Below, piece after piece: positions 1-8,033 of a stretch of DNA of 64,000 nucleotides. The notes below the pieces were generated by a model. The model searched no databases. It saw only the letters and a list, made by a program, of their open reading frames with translations, and had not been told where the DNA came from. The first letter of the stretch is position 1; every line of letters starts with the position of its first letter. The position numbers were made by a program, and so were the translations under genes. Location of the stretch: assembly GCF_013267355.1 (NCBI RefSeq), contig NZ_CP053984.1, positions 27,398 to 91,397 of the forward strand, given 5' to 3'. The DNA comes from Achromobacter pestifer. GTDB taxonomy: Bacteria > Pseudomonadota > Gammaproteobacteria > Burkholderiales > Burkholderiaceae_B.

Positions 1-2
1 AG

Positions 3-2558
3 CACCAACGTCGCGCCCTGGTACGCACCCTGCGCGATGAGGTGGCCCGCTGCGCCGATCGGGATCAATTGCTCGTATTCGCTCGGCGCTGGTTGTATCA
101 AAGCAAGATCCTGATCCTGCGCGACCGTGACATCCGTGTCCTGGTCACAGCGGCGCTGGGACAACTCGAAGAAGAAACAGCCAAAACGATTGCGGCATCT
201 GTGCTGCCCGAACAACTGGTGCGCTGGCGGGATGCCATGGCCGCATTGCGCCCGGATGGGCAAACCCAGCAGAGCTGGTTGTGGTCGGCACCGGCCAAAC
301 ACTCAACCAAACAAATTGGCGAGGTGTTCGAGCGAATCGAACTGCTGTACGCCCTGAATGTCCACAAACACCTGGACGACCTGTCCGGTCTCATTGTGCG
401 GCGCTATGCACGCCGCCTGGCTTCAAGGCCTCCCTCGGTGGGGGCCAGGATCAAAGAACCCGCTCGCACAGTGGAGGTTGGCTGCTTTTTACGGCACTGC
501 CTGTTTACCAGCACAGACCAAGCTATCTTGATGGTTCAGCGGCGCGTTGCCGATCTTTGGCGCACGGTCGCAGCAGGTGTCACGGAGACGGTCAATTGGG
601 CTGACCTGTACAAGACATTGCTGGCAGAGCTGGCTGGTTTGGTCGCCCAGGGTGAACTTCAAGACGCGGAGTTGCGGGCTCGAATTGTTGCCCTGCTCAG
701 TGCCAGCCAGCAAGGCAAACCACCCAGCCGGGCCTCGGTGGTGCGTGAGCGTTTGTTTGACGCCATACGTCCCGTGCGCTCTTTGCTGGCCGAAATCACC
801 AAGCTGCCCTGGCAGGCCAATAGCGAGCACCCGGTGACCACAGCCTTGGCCCAATTGACGAAACTGTACGCGGGCAAACTTCGCGAACTACCTGCTGATG
901 TCAGCGCCCCTCGCTTGGGTTCGGTCTGGAGCGGCGCGATTGCGGGTGCCGACCGGGAGCGCGCGTTTCGGGCCTTGGAGGTGGCCACCCTGTTTTCATT
1001 GCGACGTGCCGTGCGCAACGGTTCGGTGTGGATTGAGCACAGCCTGAGCTTTCGTGGCCGCGCACGCCTGTTCTTCACTGATGCGCGCTGGCAGGAAGAA
1101 GCCAAACGGCACTATGCCCGACTGTCACTGCCAGCCAATGCATCCACACTTTTGAAGCCGTTGCTGGCCAAGGTACGCGCCGGCGTGGAGGCAGTGGCCG
1201 TCGCCGCGCGCAGCGGTGTGCTGCGCGTGGACGAAGAACTCCACCTTTCAGTATTGCCGGCAGAGGATGAAGATCCAGAGGTGATTAAGTTGAGGGCCAA
1301 ACTTGACCTGAGGATCGGTGAGGTGCAACTCCCAGAAGTGATCCTGGCCGTTGACGCTCAGGTACGTTTCAGCTGGATCATGCTTGGCCGCGAGCCACGT
1401 TCGACAGAAGAGCTGCTGATGGTCTACGCCGGCATCATGGCCCACGGCACCAGTCTGACGGCGGCCGAATGCGCCCGTATGATTCCGCAGTTGTCTGCCA
1501 CCAGCATCCGTCAGGCCATGCGTTGGGCCGGGGACGAGCGTCGCTTGAGTCAAGCCTGCCACGCGGTGCTGGAGTTCATGCAACGGCACCCCATTGCAGC
1601 GACATGGGGTCGCACGGACCTGGCGTCGTCCGACATGATGAGCATGGAAACCACCCAACGGGTGTGGCAGGCCCGACAGGATCCAAGACGCAACACGTCC
1701 TCGATTGGCATCTACTCCCATGTGCGTGACCGATGGGGGATCTTCTACGCGCAGCCTTTTGTGCTCAATGAGCGCCAGGCAGGGGTCGCCATTGAGGGTG
1801 TCGTGCGCCAAGAATCCATCGAGACCAGCCAGTTGGCGGTGGACACCCACGGCTACACCGACTTTGCCATGGCGTTGGCCCGGCTACTGGGGTTCGATCT
1901 ATGCCCACGACTGAAGGAATTGAAGCAGCGTCATCTGTACGTGCCGCGTGGCACGATCATTCCACCGGAGATCGCAGCAGTTTGCGAGGCTACCGTCGAT
2001 ACCGCTTTGATTGAGAAGCACTGGGACACCTTGGTCCATTTGGCAGCCTCGGTGATGAGCGGCAACGCCAGCGCAGTTGCAGCGCTGGCCAGATTTGGAT
2101 CGGCGGCGCGGGGAGACCCCATCTACGAAGCGGGTGTTCAGTTGGGGCGCTTGCTGCGAACTGCGTTCCTGGCCGACTACTTTGTCAAAGACGCCTTCAG
2201 GAATGAGCTGCGTCGGGTACTCAACCGGGGTGAGGCGGTCAATGCCTTGAAGCGGGCGATTTATACCGGCAGAGTGAGCCCGGCTCAGGCCAAGCGGGCC
2301 GAGGAAATGCAGGCGGTGGCTGACGCCTTGAGTCTGTTGGCCAACATCATCATGGCCTGGAACACAACCCAGATGCAGGCCGTTCTGGACCGCTGGGCCA
2401 ACCGGCGTCAGGTCATCCCGGCGGAGCTCACGGGGAAAATTGCGCCGACGCGGCTGCAAGGTATCAATTTGAGGGGCGTATTCCGCTTTCCAGTGGAGCG
2501 TTATGCCAGTGAAATCCTGCCGTCACAGACCACGCCGAAAACCGGGACCGGCGGTTGA
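3..2558 (+). CDS. tnpA: Tn3-family transposase TnpA (IS1071-like), 5' end outside window
   Basis: The reading frame is open to the first bases of the window, and the first residues (HQRRALVR...) align with about residue 127 of the complete IS1071 transposase, so roughly 125 N-terminal residues are missing only because of the window edge. Catalytic DDE residues typical of Tn3 transposases are visible in SSDMMSMET, VDTHGYTD and NRGEAVNALKRAI. The protein ends in TGTGG, as the IS1071 copy ends in TGTNG. Substitutions occur throughout relative to the other two copies, so this is a distinct relative. It catalyses replicative transposition; no resolvase gene is seen next to it. Confidence 0.9.
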   Translation, partial: HQRRALVRTLRDEVARCADRDQLLVFARRWLYQSKILILRDRDIRVLVTAALGQLEEETAKTIAASVLPEQLVRWRDAMAALRPDGQTQQSWLWSAPAKHSTKQIGEVFERIELLYALNVHKHLDDLSGLIVRRYARRLASRPPSVGARIKEPARTVEVGCFLRHCLFTSTDQAILMVQRRVADLWRTVAAGVTETVNWADLYKTLLAELAGLVAQGELQDAELRARIVALLSASQQGKPPSRASVVRERLFDAIRPVRSLLAEITKLPWQANSEHPVTTALAQLTKLYAGKLRELPADVSAPRLGSVWSGAIAGADRERAFRALEVATLFSLRRAVRNGSVWIEHSLSFRGRARLFFTDARWQEEAKRHYARLSLPANASTLLKPLLAKVRAGVEAVAVAARSGVLRVDEELHLSVLPAEDEDPEVIKLRAKLDLRIGEVQLPEVILAVDAQVRFSWIMLGREPRSTEELLMVYAGIMAHGTSLTAAECARMIPQLSATSIRQAMRWAGDERRLSQACHAVLEFMQRHPIAATWGRTDLASSDMMSMETTQRVWQARQDPRRNTSSIGIYSHVRDRWGIFYAQPFVLNERQAGVAIEGVVRQESIETSQLAVDTHGYTDFAMALARLLGFDLCPRLKELKQRHLYVPRGTIIPPEIAAVCEATVDTALIEKHWDTLVHLAASVMSGNASAVAALARFGSAARGDPIYEAGVQLGRLLRTAFLADYFVKDAFRNELRRVLNRGEAVNALKRAIYTGRVSPAQAKRAEEMQAVADALSLLANIIMAWNTTQMQAVLDRWANRRQVIPAELTGKIAPTRLQGINLRGVFRFPVERYASEILPSQTTPKTGTGG

Positions 2559-2590
2559 AACCGAGCACGCTTTTGCGCCCTCAAACGGCG

Positions 2591-2700
2591 ATCAAAAAAA
2601 TCAACAGGAAACCCAATGAAATCAATGGCTTGGCAGGCCACCCCTACGCCAGTGCTCGATCTCCTACCGTCACTTTTGACAACGAAAACAAATCGACCCC
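2591..2700 (+). repeat. terminal inverted repeat of IS1071-like element
   Basis: This stretch corresponds to the 110-bp terminal repeat of IS1071. It keeps the AATGAAATCAA, CGCCAGTGCT and ACCGTCACTT blocks seen in the repeats of the other copies and ends in GACCCC. Differences are scattered along its length, which supports calling it a divergent relative. Confidence 0.7.
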
Positions 2701-2802
2701 GTGGATCTGCACTTCAATCAGGCCGCCTTCGCGCTGCGGCACGGTCGCCAGGTTCGGCTCGATTCGCACCGGCAGCAACTGCGCCGGCGCCGCCGGCACA
2801 CC
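2701..2802 (-). pseudogene. short unidentified coding remnant between two insertion sequences
   Basis: These 102 bases lie between the IS1071-like end and the IS66 end. Minus-strand translation gives a continuous open frame (VPAAPAQLLPVRIEPNLATV, then PQREGGLIEVQIH). The pattern vaguely recalls the C-terminal region of IS66-family TnpA proteins. That is a guess from composition, not a recognised domain. Nothing functional is expected. Confidence 0.3.
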
Positions 2803-2861
2803 GTAAGCGTTCCGCGAACGACACCCTTGCGCCGTCGATGACGGCGTGTTGAAGGATGGTT

Positions 2862-4445
2862 CTACGCGGCGGCGGCGAGCGCCGCGTTTGGCACGGCGAT
2901 GTCGGTGGCAGGCCGCCAGTTGTGCGGCAGCAGCTGCGCGAGGTCGCGCTGCTTGAGCGTGGGCAGACGCTCGAAGACGTCCTTGAGGTAGGCCCAGGGA
3001 TCGTGCCCGTTTAGTTTGGCCGACTCGATCAGGCTCATGACCACGCCAGCGCGCTCGCCGGCCTGCTGCGAGCCTACAAAAAGCCAATTCTTGCGGCCAA
3101 CGCACAGCGGGCGCACCGCGTTCTCCGCCGCGTTGTTGTCGATTGGGACGTCGCCGTCGTCCAGGTAGCGCGTGAGCGCGCGCCAATTGCTCAGCGAATA
3201 ATCGATCGCCTTGGCCGTCACGTCGGCATTGGCCAGCTTCTGGCGCTGCCCGGTCAGCCAGAGGTGCAGGGCCTGGACGATGGGCCTGGAGCGTTGCTGG
3301 CGCAGCAGCCACCGTGCCTGGGGTTCGAGTTCGCGCGCCTCGCGCTCGACCTCGTACAGCTTTGCGATCAGCGCCACCGCCTGGCCGGCGATCTGGCTGG
3401 CGTTGAACTCGTGCGCCTCGAACAGCTTGCGCCGCGCGTGGGCCCAGCATAGTGCGGCGCTGACGCCTTGCGCCTGAAGCCCAAAATAGCCGCTGTAATC
3501 GTCGCTGACCAGCGTGCCGCCGAAGCCTCGCAGCACGCGCCGCGGATGTTCGCCGGCGCGGCTGGCGGTGAAGTCGAACAGCACCGCGCGCTGGGCCACG
3601 AAGTTGGTCGTGCGGTAGACCCAGACGTAGGCCCGTTTGGTCTTGCCGCGCCCCGGCGCCAGCAGCGACACCGGCGTCTCGTCGGCGTGGATCACACCGT
3701 GGCTGAGGATGAAGCCCTTCAGTGCATCGGCCAGCGGTGCCAGACGCACCCCGCAGATGCCGATCCACTGGGCCATGCTCGAGCGCGGGATGTGCACGCC
3801 AGAGCGCGCGTAGATCTCTTCCTGCCGGTACAGCGGCAAGTGATCGTCGTGCTTGGCCACCACCACCTGCGCGAGCAGGCCCGGCGCGGGGATGCCTTTG
3901 TCGATGATCTGCGCGGGCATCGGCGCGGCCTGGATCGTCTGGCAGCACGTGCAGGCGTACTTGCCGCGGATATGGCGCAGCACGAAGAATTGGGCCGGCA
4001 CGCAATCGAGCTGCTCGCTGACTTCTTGGCCGATGCGCTTGAAGGGCTGGCCGCACTCGCAGTGGGTCTGCTCGATCTCGTGATGGTGATCGATGCGCGG
4101 CAGGCTCGCCGGCAGCGCCTGGCGCACCGCCTGGCCTTTGGCCCGGGGTGGCGCTACCGGTGGCTTCTGGTCTTGCTGGGCGGCGCGGTCTTCCAGCGCC
4201 GTGTCGGCCAGGATCTGATCGAACAGCACCGCCTGCGTGCTCGTCTCCAGGCTCTCGCTGGAGGAGCCGAAGCGCCAGCGCTTCAGCCGCGCGATCTCGA
4301 AGTTCAGCGCCTCGATCCTGGTTTGCTTGAACTTCAGCTCGCCTTGCATGCGCCCGATCACATCGCGCAGCTCCTGCATCGAATCCAGTGCGCCCGGCGC
4401 ATCGATCGTGTGGGTGTCCGGGCCTTCGAGCATGGCCGCCATCAT
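2862..4445 (-). CDS. tnpC: IS66-family transposase TnpC
   Basis: This is the DDE transposase of the IS66 element, 527 residues. It shows an N-terminal coiled-coil region (MQGELKFKQTRIEALNFEIA), a zinc-finger-like segment (CECGQPF and CTCC), the DDE core (IHADETPV, LVSDDYSGYF) and the C-terminal IS66 signature (IDNNAAENAVRPLCVGRKNW). The start is the first of two adjacent ATG codons after a strong hairpin. A longer open frame upstream reads through tnpB in the wrong frame and is not coding. The reading frame is intact, so the element is probably active. Confidence 0.92.
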   Translation of the reverse strand: MMAAMLEGPDTHTIDAPGALDSMQELRDVIGRMQGELKFKQTRIEALNFEIARLKRWRFGSSSESLETSTQAVLFDQILADTALEDRAAQQDQKPPVAPPRAKGQAVRQALPASLPRIDHHHEIEQTHCECGQPFKRIGQEVSEQLDCVPAQFFVLRHIRGKYACTCCQTIQAAPMPAQIIDKGIPAPGLLAQVVVAKHDDHLPLYRQEEIYARSGVHIPRSSMAQWIGICGVRLAPLADALKGFILSHGVIHADETPVSLLAPGRGKTKRAYVWVYRTTNFVAQRAVLFDFTASRAGEHPRRVLRGFGGTLVSDDYSGYFGLQAQGVSAALCWAHARRKLFEAHEFNASQIAGQAVALIAKLYEVEREARELEPQARWLLRQQRSRPIVQALHLWLTGQRQKLANADVTAKAIDYSLSNWRALTRYLDDGDVPIDNNAAENAVRPLCVGRKNWLFVGSQQAGERAGVVMSLIESAKLNGHDPWAYLKDVFERLPTLKQRDLAQLLPHNWRPATDIAVPNAALAAAA

Positions 4446-4471
4446 GCCTCGCGCGCGCGTGCGCGCGAGGC
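4444..4471 (-). promoter_or_regulatory. perfect hairpin over the tnpC ribosome binding site
   Basis: A perfect 13-bp inverted repeat with a 2-base centre (arm ATGCCTCGCGCGC) lies immediately before tnpC on the minus strand. The 3' arm contains GCGAGGC, the only plausible Shine-Dalgarno sequence, and ends at the ATGATG start. Folding would sequester ribosome access. Coupling to tnpB translation or a low transposase level is the likely effect; that role is inferred. Confidence 0.6.
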
Positions 4472-4524
4472 ATGACTTTCTCCAATAGACAAACGCGCAA
4501 ATCCCGACCTCGAATCGAGCGCAT

Positions 4525-4866
4525 TCAGACCACCGTGATCGACTGCGGCTGCGCGCTGCCCAGGCACTGCCACGGCAGGCCCGCGACGAGCCAGTCGAAC
4601 TGCTCGCGCGTGAGTTGAAGTGACCCCGTGTCCTGGCGCGGCCAGGCGAAGCTGCCCGCTTGCAGCCGCCGGGTGCACAGCCACATGCCCGCGCCGTCGT
4701 AGACCAGCACCTTGAGCCGGTCGGCGCGGCGGTTGGCAAACACGTAGGCGTGGTGGGCTTGCGCGCCCAGCGCGAAGCCGCGCACCACTTGGGCCAACAG
4801 CGTGTCGATGCCCCCGCGCAGGTCGGCCGCGCCAAGCGCCAGCCAGATGACGTCGATGCGAATCAT
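4525..4866 (-). CDS. tnpB: IS66 family accessory protein TnpB
   Basis: This 113-residue protein is the standard IS66 Orf2. The motif order is typical: IWLALGAADLRGGIDTLLAQ near the N terminus, then AYVFANRRADRLKVLVYDG and WLCTRRLQAG. IS66 TnpB proteins are required for transposition of many family members, but their biochemical role is not settled. The start overlaps the end of tnpA by four bases, indicating translational coupling. It is followed by the hairpin in front of tnpC. Confidence 0.93.
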   Translation of the reverse strand: MIRIDVIWLALGAADLRGGIDTLLAQVVRGFALGAQAHHAYVFANRRADRLKVLVYDGAGMWLCTRRLQAGSFAWPRQDTGSLQLTREQFDWLVAGLPWQCLGSAQPQSITVV

Positions 4867-5210
4867 CGGCCGAACTCCCGCAGCAGCGAAGCGAGTTCAC
4901 GCGTGTGCGCCAGCGGCCAATGCAGATCGAGCCGGGTGCCTCCCACGTTCAATTCGACGCGCACCGATGTCGATGCGGCACCAGGCGCCACGCGGGCGGC
5001 CACGAAGCCGCTCGGCCTGGCGGCTGGCGAGGGCTCAGGGCTGACGCCGTCGAGCCGCGCCTGCCAGCGCCGCGCATGTGCGCACCAGCTTTGCAGCGTT
5101 CCCGCTGGCACCCCGTTGGCCTCGGCCCATACCTGCGCCTTCTGGCCAGAGGCACGATACGCCGCCACTTGCTCCAGGCACCGTTCCATCTGCTGTCGAT
5201 CCATGTCCAC
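4863..5210 (-). CDS. tnpA: IS66 family accessory protein TnpA (Orf1)
   Basis: This 115-residue basic protein is the first gene of the IS66 operon. It has the helix-turn-helix type N terminus of IS66 Orf1 (YRASGQKAQVWAEANGVPAG, then TLQSWCAHARRWQARLDG) and a C-terminal beta segment (SVRVELNVGGTRLDLHW). It probably binds the element ends. It overlaps tnpB by four bases and lies 81 bases inside the inverted repeat. Confidence 0.9.
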   Translation of the reverse strand: MDMDRQQMERCLEQVAAYRASGQKAQVWAEANGVPAGTLQSWCAHARRWQARLDGVSPEPSPAARPSGFVAARVAPGAASTSVRVELNVGGTRLDLHWPLAHTRELASLLREFGR

Positions 5211-5291
5211 CTCGTCTCGTTCGTTGATTGCGAAGACCCGAGGTTCGCAGCTTCAACGGTGAGATGAAAGATGGGTTCGCGGAACGCTTAC

Positions 5292-5410
5292 AGCGCATCG
5301 ACCGTGTCGCTGATGAAGTAGGCCAGGTGCCCCGCAGGCAGCCAGTCCTGCAGCGATGCGGACAGCAGCATCTCTTGTTGCGGTTCGTAGGGGCGGTAAC
5401 TTATGGCCAT
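5292..5410 (-). pseudogene. N-terminal remnant of an IS1182-family transposase
   Basis: Starting at an ATG on the minus strand, the translation reads MAISYRPYEPQQEMLL and then ASLQDWLPAGHLAYFISDTV, the characteristic N terminus of IS1182-family transposases. Only about 39 residues remain before the IS66 terminal repeat cuts the frame. The rest of the gene is not found on the other side of the IS66 element. It is a dead remnant lying upstream of the aniline operon. Confidence 0.7.
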
Positions 5411-5723
5411 GCAGCTTGAACGCTCACTCATGTGCGCAGGTCATCAGGGGATTCCCTGCTTCTGCCGCCCACGCTCCTAGCCTGCCGCGTGGCTCCTAGC
5501 GTTGCCGTAGGGCTCGAAGTGGCGGGGGGTGGTTGAAAAAACCATTGCATCACTCGCATTTTTGCGAATAGGTTTCGCATGTTTTTCCTTTCAGGTTCTC
5601 AGGAAATCAACATAATTTTGATTGGCAAATTTAATGCGTGCTGAACTGATCTGGTGGCAGATGGTTGGGTAATTCGTTAATTCTAAACAACCGGCATCTA
5701 TGCCGGAAAACCCGGAGAAAAAA
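5411..5723 (+). promoter_or_regulatory. upstream region of the aniline operon with palindrome
   Basis: This 313-base stretch holds no gene. Its right part is clearly AT-rich compared with its surroundings and must contain the tdnQ promoter. A perfect interrupted palindrome TCGCA-N4-TGCGA lies at 5554-5567, with a related TTCGCATG a few bases on. LysR-type regulators recognise interrupted palindromes of this kind, and tdnR encodes one, so this is a candidate TdnR site. No confident -35/-10 pair could be assigned. A direct repeat GCTCCTAGC occurs near 5475 and 5492. Confidence 0.45.
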
Positions 5724-7205
5724 ATGAGCCAGAAATTCATTGATCGGCACGGCTTGTGGTCCGACGCCCAGAAGGCGGCGGCCGTTGAAGTGCTGAAGAA
5801 AATCGAGCAGGACGGCATTCAGATGATTCGCCTCTCATGGCCGGATCAATATGGTCTGCTGCGCGGGAAAATGCTGTCGGTGGCAGCCTTGCGCTCCGCA
5901 TTCGGCAGCGGCTCGGAAATCACCATGTCGCCCTTTTTCTTCGACACGGCCAGCGCCATCGTGTTCAATCCCTTTTCCTCGGATGGCGGGCTTGGCAACC
6001 CGGAGTTGGCGGGCAGCCCTAACGTGGTGATGGTGCCCGACCCCACCACCTTCCGCGTGCTGCCCTGGGCTGATCGCACGGGCTGGATGCTGGCCGATCT
6101 GTACATGCGTAGCGGTCGGCCCTTCCCGCTGAGCCCGCGTGCCCTGTTGAAGAAAGCGCTGGGGCAGTTGGCGGATCTGGGCTATGACTTCCATGGTGGC
6201 CTGGAGGTGGAGTGGTACTTGACGCGCATCGTCGACCCCTGCCTGGAGCCCGAGACGCTGGGTGGCCCCGGCACACCGGCGGCACCGCCCAAGGTGATGC
6301 CGGTCGCCAAGGGCTACTCCTATCTGCTCGAAAATCACTTGGACGAGGTCGAACCCATCATGGCCGAGGTGCGCCAGCACCTGCTGACGCTGGGCATGCC
6401 GTTGCGCAGCATCGAGGATGAATGGGGGCCCAGCCAGATGGAGACCACCTTCGACGTCATGTCCGGCCTGGACATGGCCGACACCATGGTGTTGTTCCGC
6501 AACGCAGTCAAGCAAATCTGTCGGCGGCGCGGTTACCTTGCCAGTTTCATGTGCAAACCCAAGATTGAGGGTTTCTGTGCCTCGGGCTGGCATCTGCACC
6601 AGTCGCTGGCGGCGCGCGACTCCGGCGTCAATGCCTTCGTTCCGCAGACGGGCGAGCCGCTGTCGGCGCTGGGCCGGGCCTATGTCGGTGGCCTGCTCAA
6701 ACATGCCTGTGCGGCCTCCAGCTTCACCACCCCCACGGTTAACGGCTACCGACGCCGACGCCCGTTCTCTCTGGCCCCGGATCGGGTGACCTGGGCCGAG
6801 GACAACCGCGCCGCCATGGCGCGCGTGATCGCCGCCCCAGAAGACTCAGCCAGCCGTGTGGAAAACCGGGTCGGCGAGCCGGCGGCCAACCCCTACCTGT
6901 ATCTGGCCTCGCAGCTCTTCTCGGGGATCGATGGCATTCGTCGCCAACTCGATCCCGGCCCTCTGCAGGAAACGCCCTATGCCGCCGACGTTCCGATCCT
7001 GCCGCGCAACCTGGCCGAGGCGCTGGACGTGCTGGAGGGCTCCAGCTTCTTCCGCGAAGCCTTCGGCGAAGAGTTCATCCACTACTGGCTGCACCTGCGG
7101 CGCAGCGAATGGGCGCGCTTCGTGGCCGCCGAAGGCGCCGACGTGGACATGGCGGGCGACCCCGTCACCGACTGGGAGCATCGCGAGTACTTCGAACTGT
7201 TCTGA
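5724..7205 (+). CDS. tdnQ: glutamine synthetase-like gamma-glutamylanilide synthase TdnQ
   Basis: This 493-residue protein belongs to the glutamine synthetase superfamily and matches the first gene of aniline dioxygenase clusters (tdnQ, atdA1, dcaQ). Related enzymes ligate aniline to glutamate using ATP, making gamma-glutamylanilide. Glutamine synthetase signatures are visible: GGLEVEWYL, SQMETTFDV, the SGWHLHQSL ammonia/ATP-site motif, and ENRVGEPAANPYLYLA. The ATG here has GGAGAAAAAA upstream. An in-frame ATG 24 bases earlier lacks a better site. It is the first gene of tdnQ-T-A1-A2-B, all on one strand with short gaps. Confidence 0.92.
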   Translation: MSQKFIDRHGLWSDAQKAAAVEVLKKIEQDGIQMIRLSWPDQYGLLRGKMLSVAALRSAFGSGSEITMSPFFFDTASAIVFNPFSSDGGLGNPELAGSPNVVMVPDPTTFRVLPWADRTGWMLADLYMRSGRPFPLSPRALLKKALGQLADLGYDFHGGLEVEWYLTRIVDPCLEPETLGGPGTPAAPPKVMPVAKGYSYLLENHLDEVEPIMAEVRQHLLTLGMPLRSIEDEWGPSQMETTFDVMSGLDMADTMVLFRNAVKQICRRRGYLASFMCKPKIEGFCASGWHLHQSLAARDSGVNAFVPQTGEPLSALGRAYVGGLLKHACAASSFTTPTVNGYRRRRPFSLAPDRVTWAEDNRAAMARVIAAPEDSASRVENRVGEPAANPYLYLASQLFSGIDGIRRQLDPGPLQETPYAADVPILPRNLAEALDVLEGSSFFREAFGEEFIHYWLHLRRSEWARFVAAEGADVDMAGDPVTDWEHREYFELF

Positions 7206-7233
7206 ACTGAACCAGGTAACGCTCATAGACACC

Positions 7234-7989
7234 GTGAAGAAGAAATATGCCGTGCTCTGGTGCACTGAAGTACCCGGAGACGAGATCTTGCAGGAAAAAA
7301 TGATCGCCACTTTCGGTCGCGCGGGCGAGCAGTGGGACGTGCTGGAACCCGCGCGCGACGGCTTCCTGGAGCGGGCGATGGGCTACGACGGCTACGTCAT
7401 CAGCGGCAGCCCAATGTCGGTAGTGGACGATGCCGATTCGCTCCTGGTGAGCAACCTGCTGGCGCTGATTCGCCGCGTTAGCGACGAGGCAGGCTCACCC
7501 CTGATCGGGCTGTGCTTTGGCTCGCAGGCCATCGCGGCGGCCCTAGGTGGACGGGTTGCCAGGAACCCGTCAGGGCGCTTCAAGCTGGGGGTCGATGCCC
7601 TGCGCTGGGACCCCGTCGCCGTTGAGCTGCTGGGCGCGGCGCTGGCGCAAGCGCCCAGCGTGCTGGTCCAAAGCCACGGCGAATGCGTGGCGGCACTGCC
7701 GCCGGGCAGCGTCCTGCTGGCGTCGTCGCAGACCATCCCCCACGAGGTGTTCTTGGTGCAGGGCCGCATCTTGGGCATCCAGGGGCACCCCGAGGTGGAC
7801 CGTCAGTTCCTGAAAGACAAGTTCATGGCCTACCACCGCGCGCTGTTCGACGACGAGCAGTGGGCGCACGTAGAACAGGAAGCCAGCCAGCCTCTGTCTC
7901 CCGACGCCGTCATCGCGCTGGGCCGCCGCTTACTGGACGAAGGCGCCCTGGCTCCCGCGGCTGTGCCCACGCTTACCGAAACAACATGA
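7234..7989 (+). CDS. tdnT: class I glutamine amidotransferase-like protein TdnT
   Basis: This 251-residue protein is a class I glutamine amidotransferase domain standing alone. The nucleophile elbow is GLCFGSQAIAA and the catalytic His-Glu pair lies in IQGHPEVD. In aniline clusters the homologue (AtdA2/TdnT) acts on gamma-glutamylanilide, balancing the TdnQ product. The start is uncertain: a GTG here gives VKKKYAVLWCTEVPG, which includes the first strand of the domain, but its ribosome site is poor. An ATG at 7300 would remove that strand. It lies 28 bases after tdnQ. Confidence 0.88.
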   Translation: MKKKYAVLWCTEVPGDEILQEKMIATFGRAGEQWDVLEPARDGFLERAMGYDGYVISGSPMSVVDDADSLLVSNLLALIRRVSDEAGSPLIGLCFGSQAIAAALGGRVARNPSGRFKLGVDALRWDPVAVELLGAALAQAPSVLVQSHGECVAALPPGSVLLASSQTIPHEVFLVQGRILGIQGHPEVDRQFLKDKFMAYHRALFDDEQWAHVEQEASQPLSPDAVIALGRRLLDEGALAPAAVPTLTETT

Positions 7990-8033
7990 ACTGAAGCCGC
8001 GATTTTCAGATTCAACCGAATTGCGAGAAAACG

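Larger units (their letters stand above)
1..2700 (+). mobile_element. IS1071-like Tn3-family element, 3' part
   Basis: This is the right-hand part of a tnpA-only Tn3-family element related to IS1071; the rest lies left of the window. Its terminal repeat ends with AATCGACCCC at base 2700, the same kind of end as the complete IS1071 further right, but clearly diverged in sequence. The encoded transposase is also similar rather than identical to the other two copies. It borders the aniline genes on the left, with its tnpA 3' end facing them. The flank beyond 2700 is not transposon sequence. Confidence 0.85.
2803..5291 (-). mobile_element. complete IS66-family insertion sequence
   Basis: The element is bounded by a perfect 17-bp inverted repeat, GTAAGCGTTCCGCGAAC at the left and its complement at the right, giving 2489 bp. 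Inside are the three genes of a classical IS66 element, all on the minus strand. The 8 bases flanking each end (GGCACACC and AGCGCATC) do not match, so no target duplication is visible. The two flanks also belong to different remnants, suggesting a deletion or recombination after insertion. Confidence 0.9.

Noticed and set aside
2644..4524. Alternative minus-strand frame overlapping IS66 tnpC
   Set aside because: It is Arg/Ala-rich and lacks domains, while the tnpC frame has every IS66 signature.
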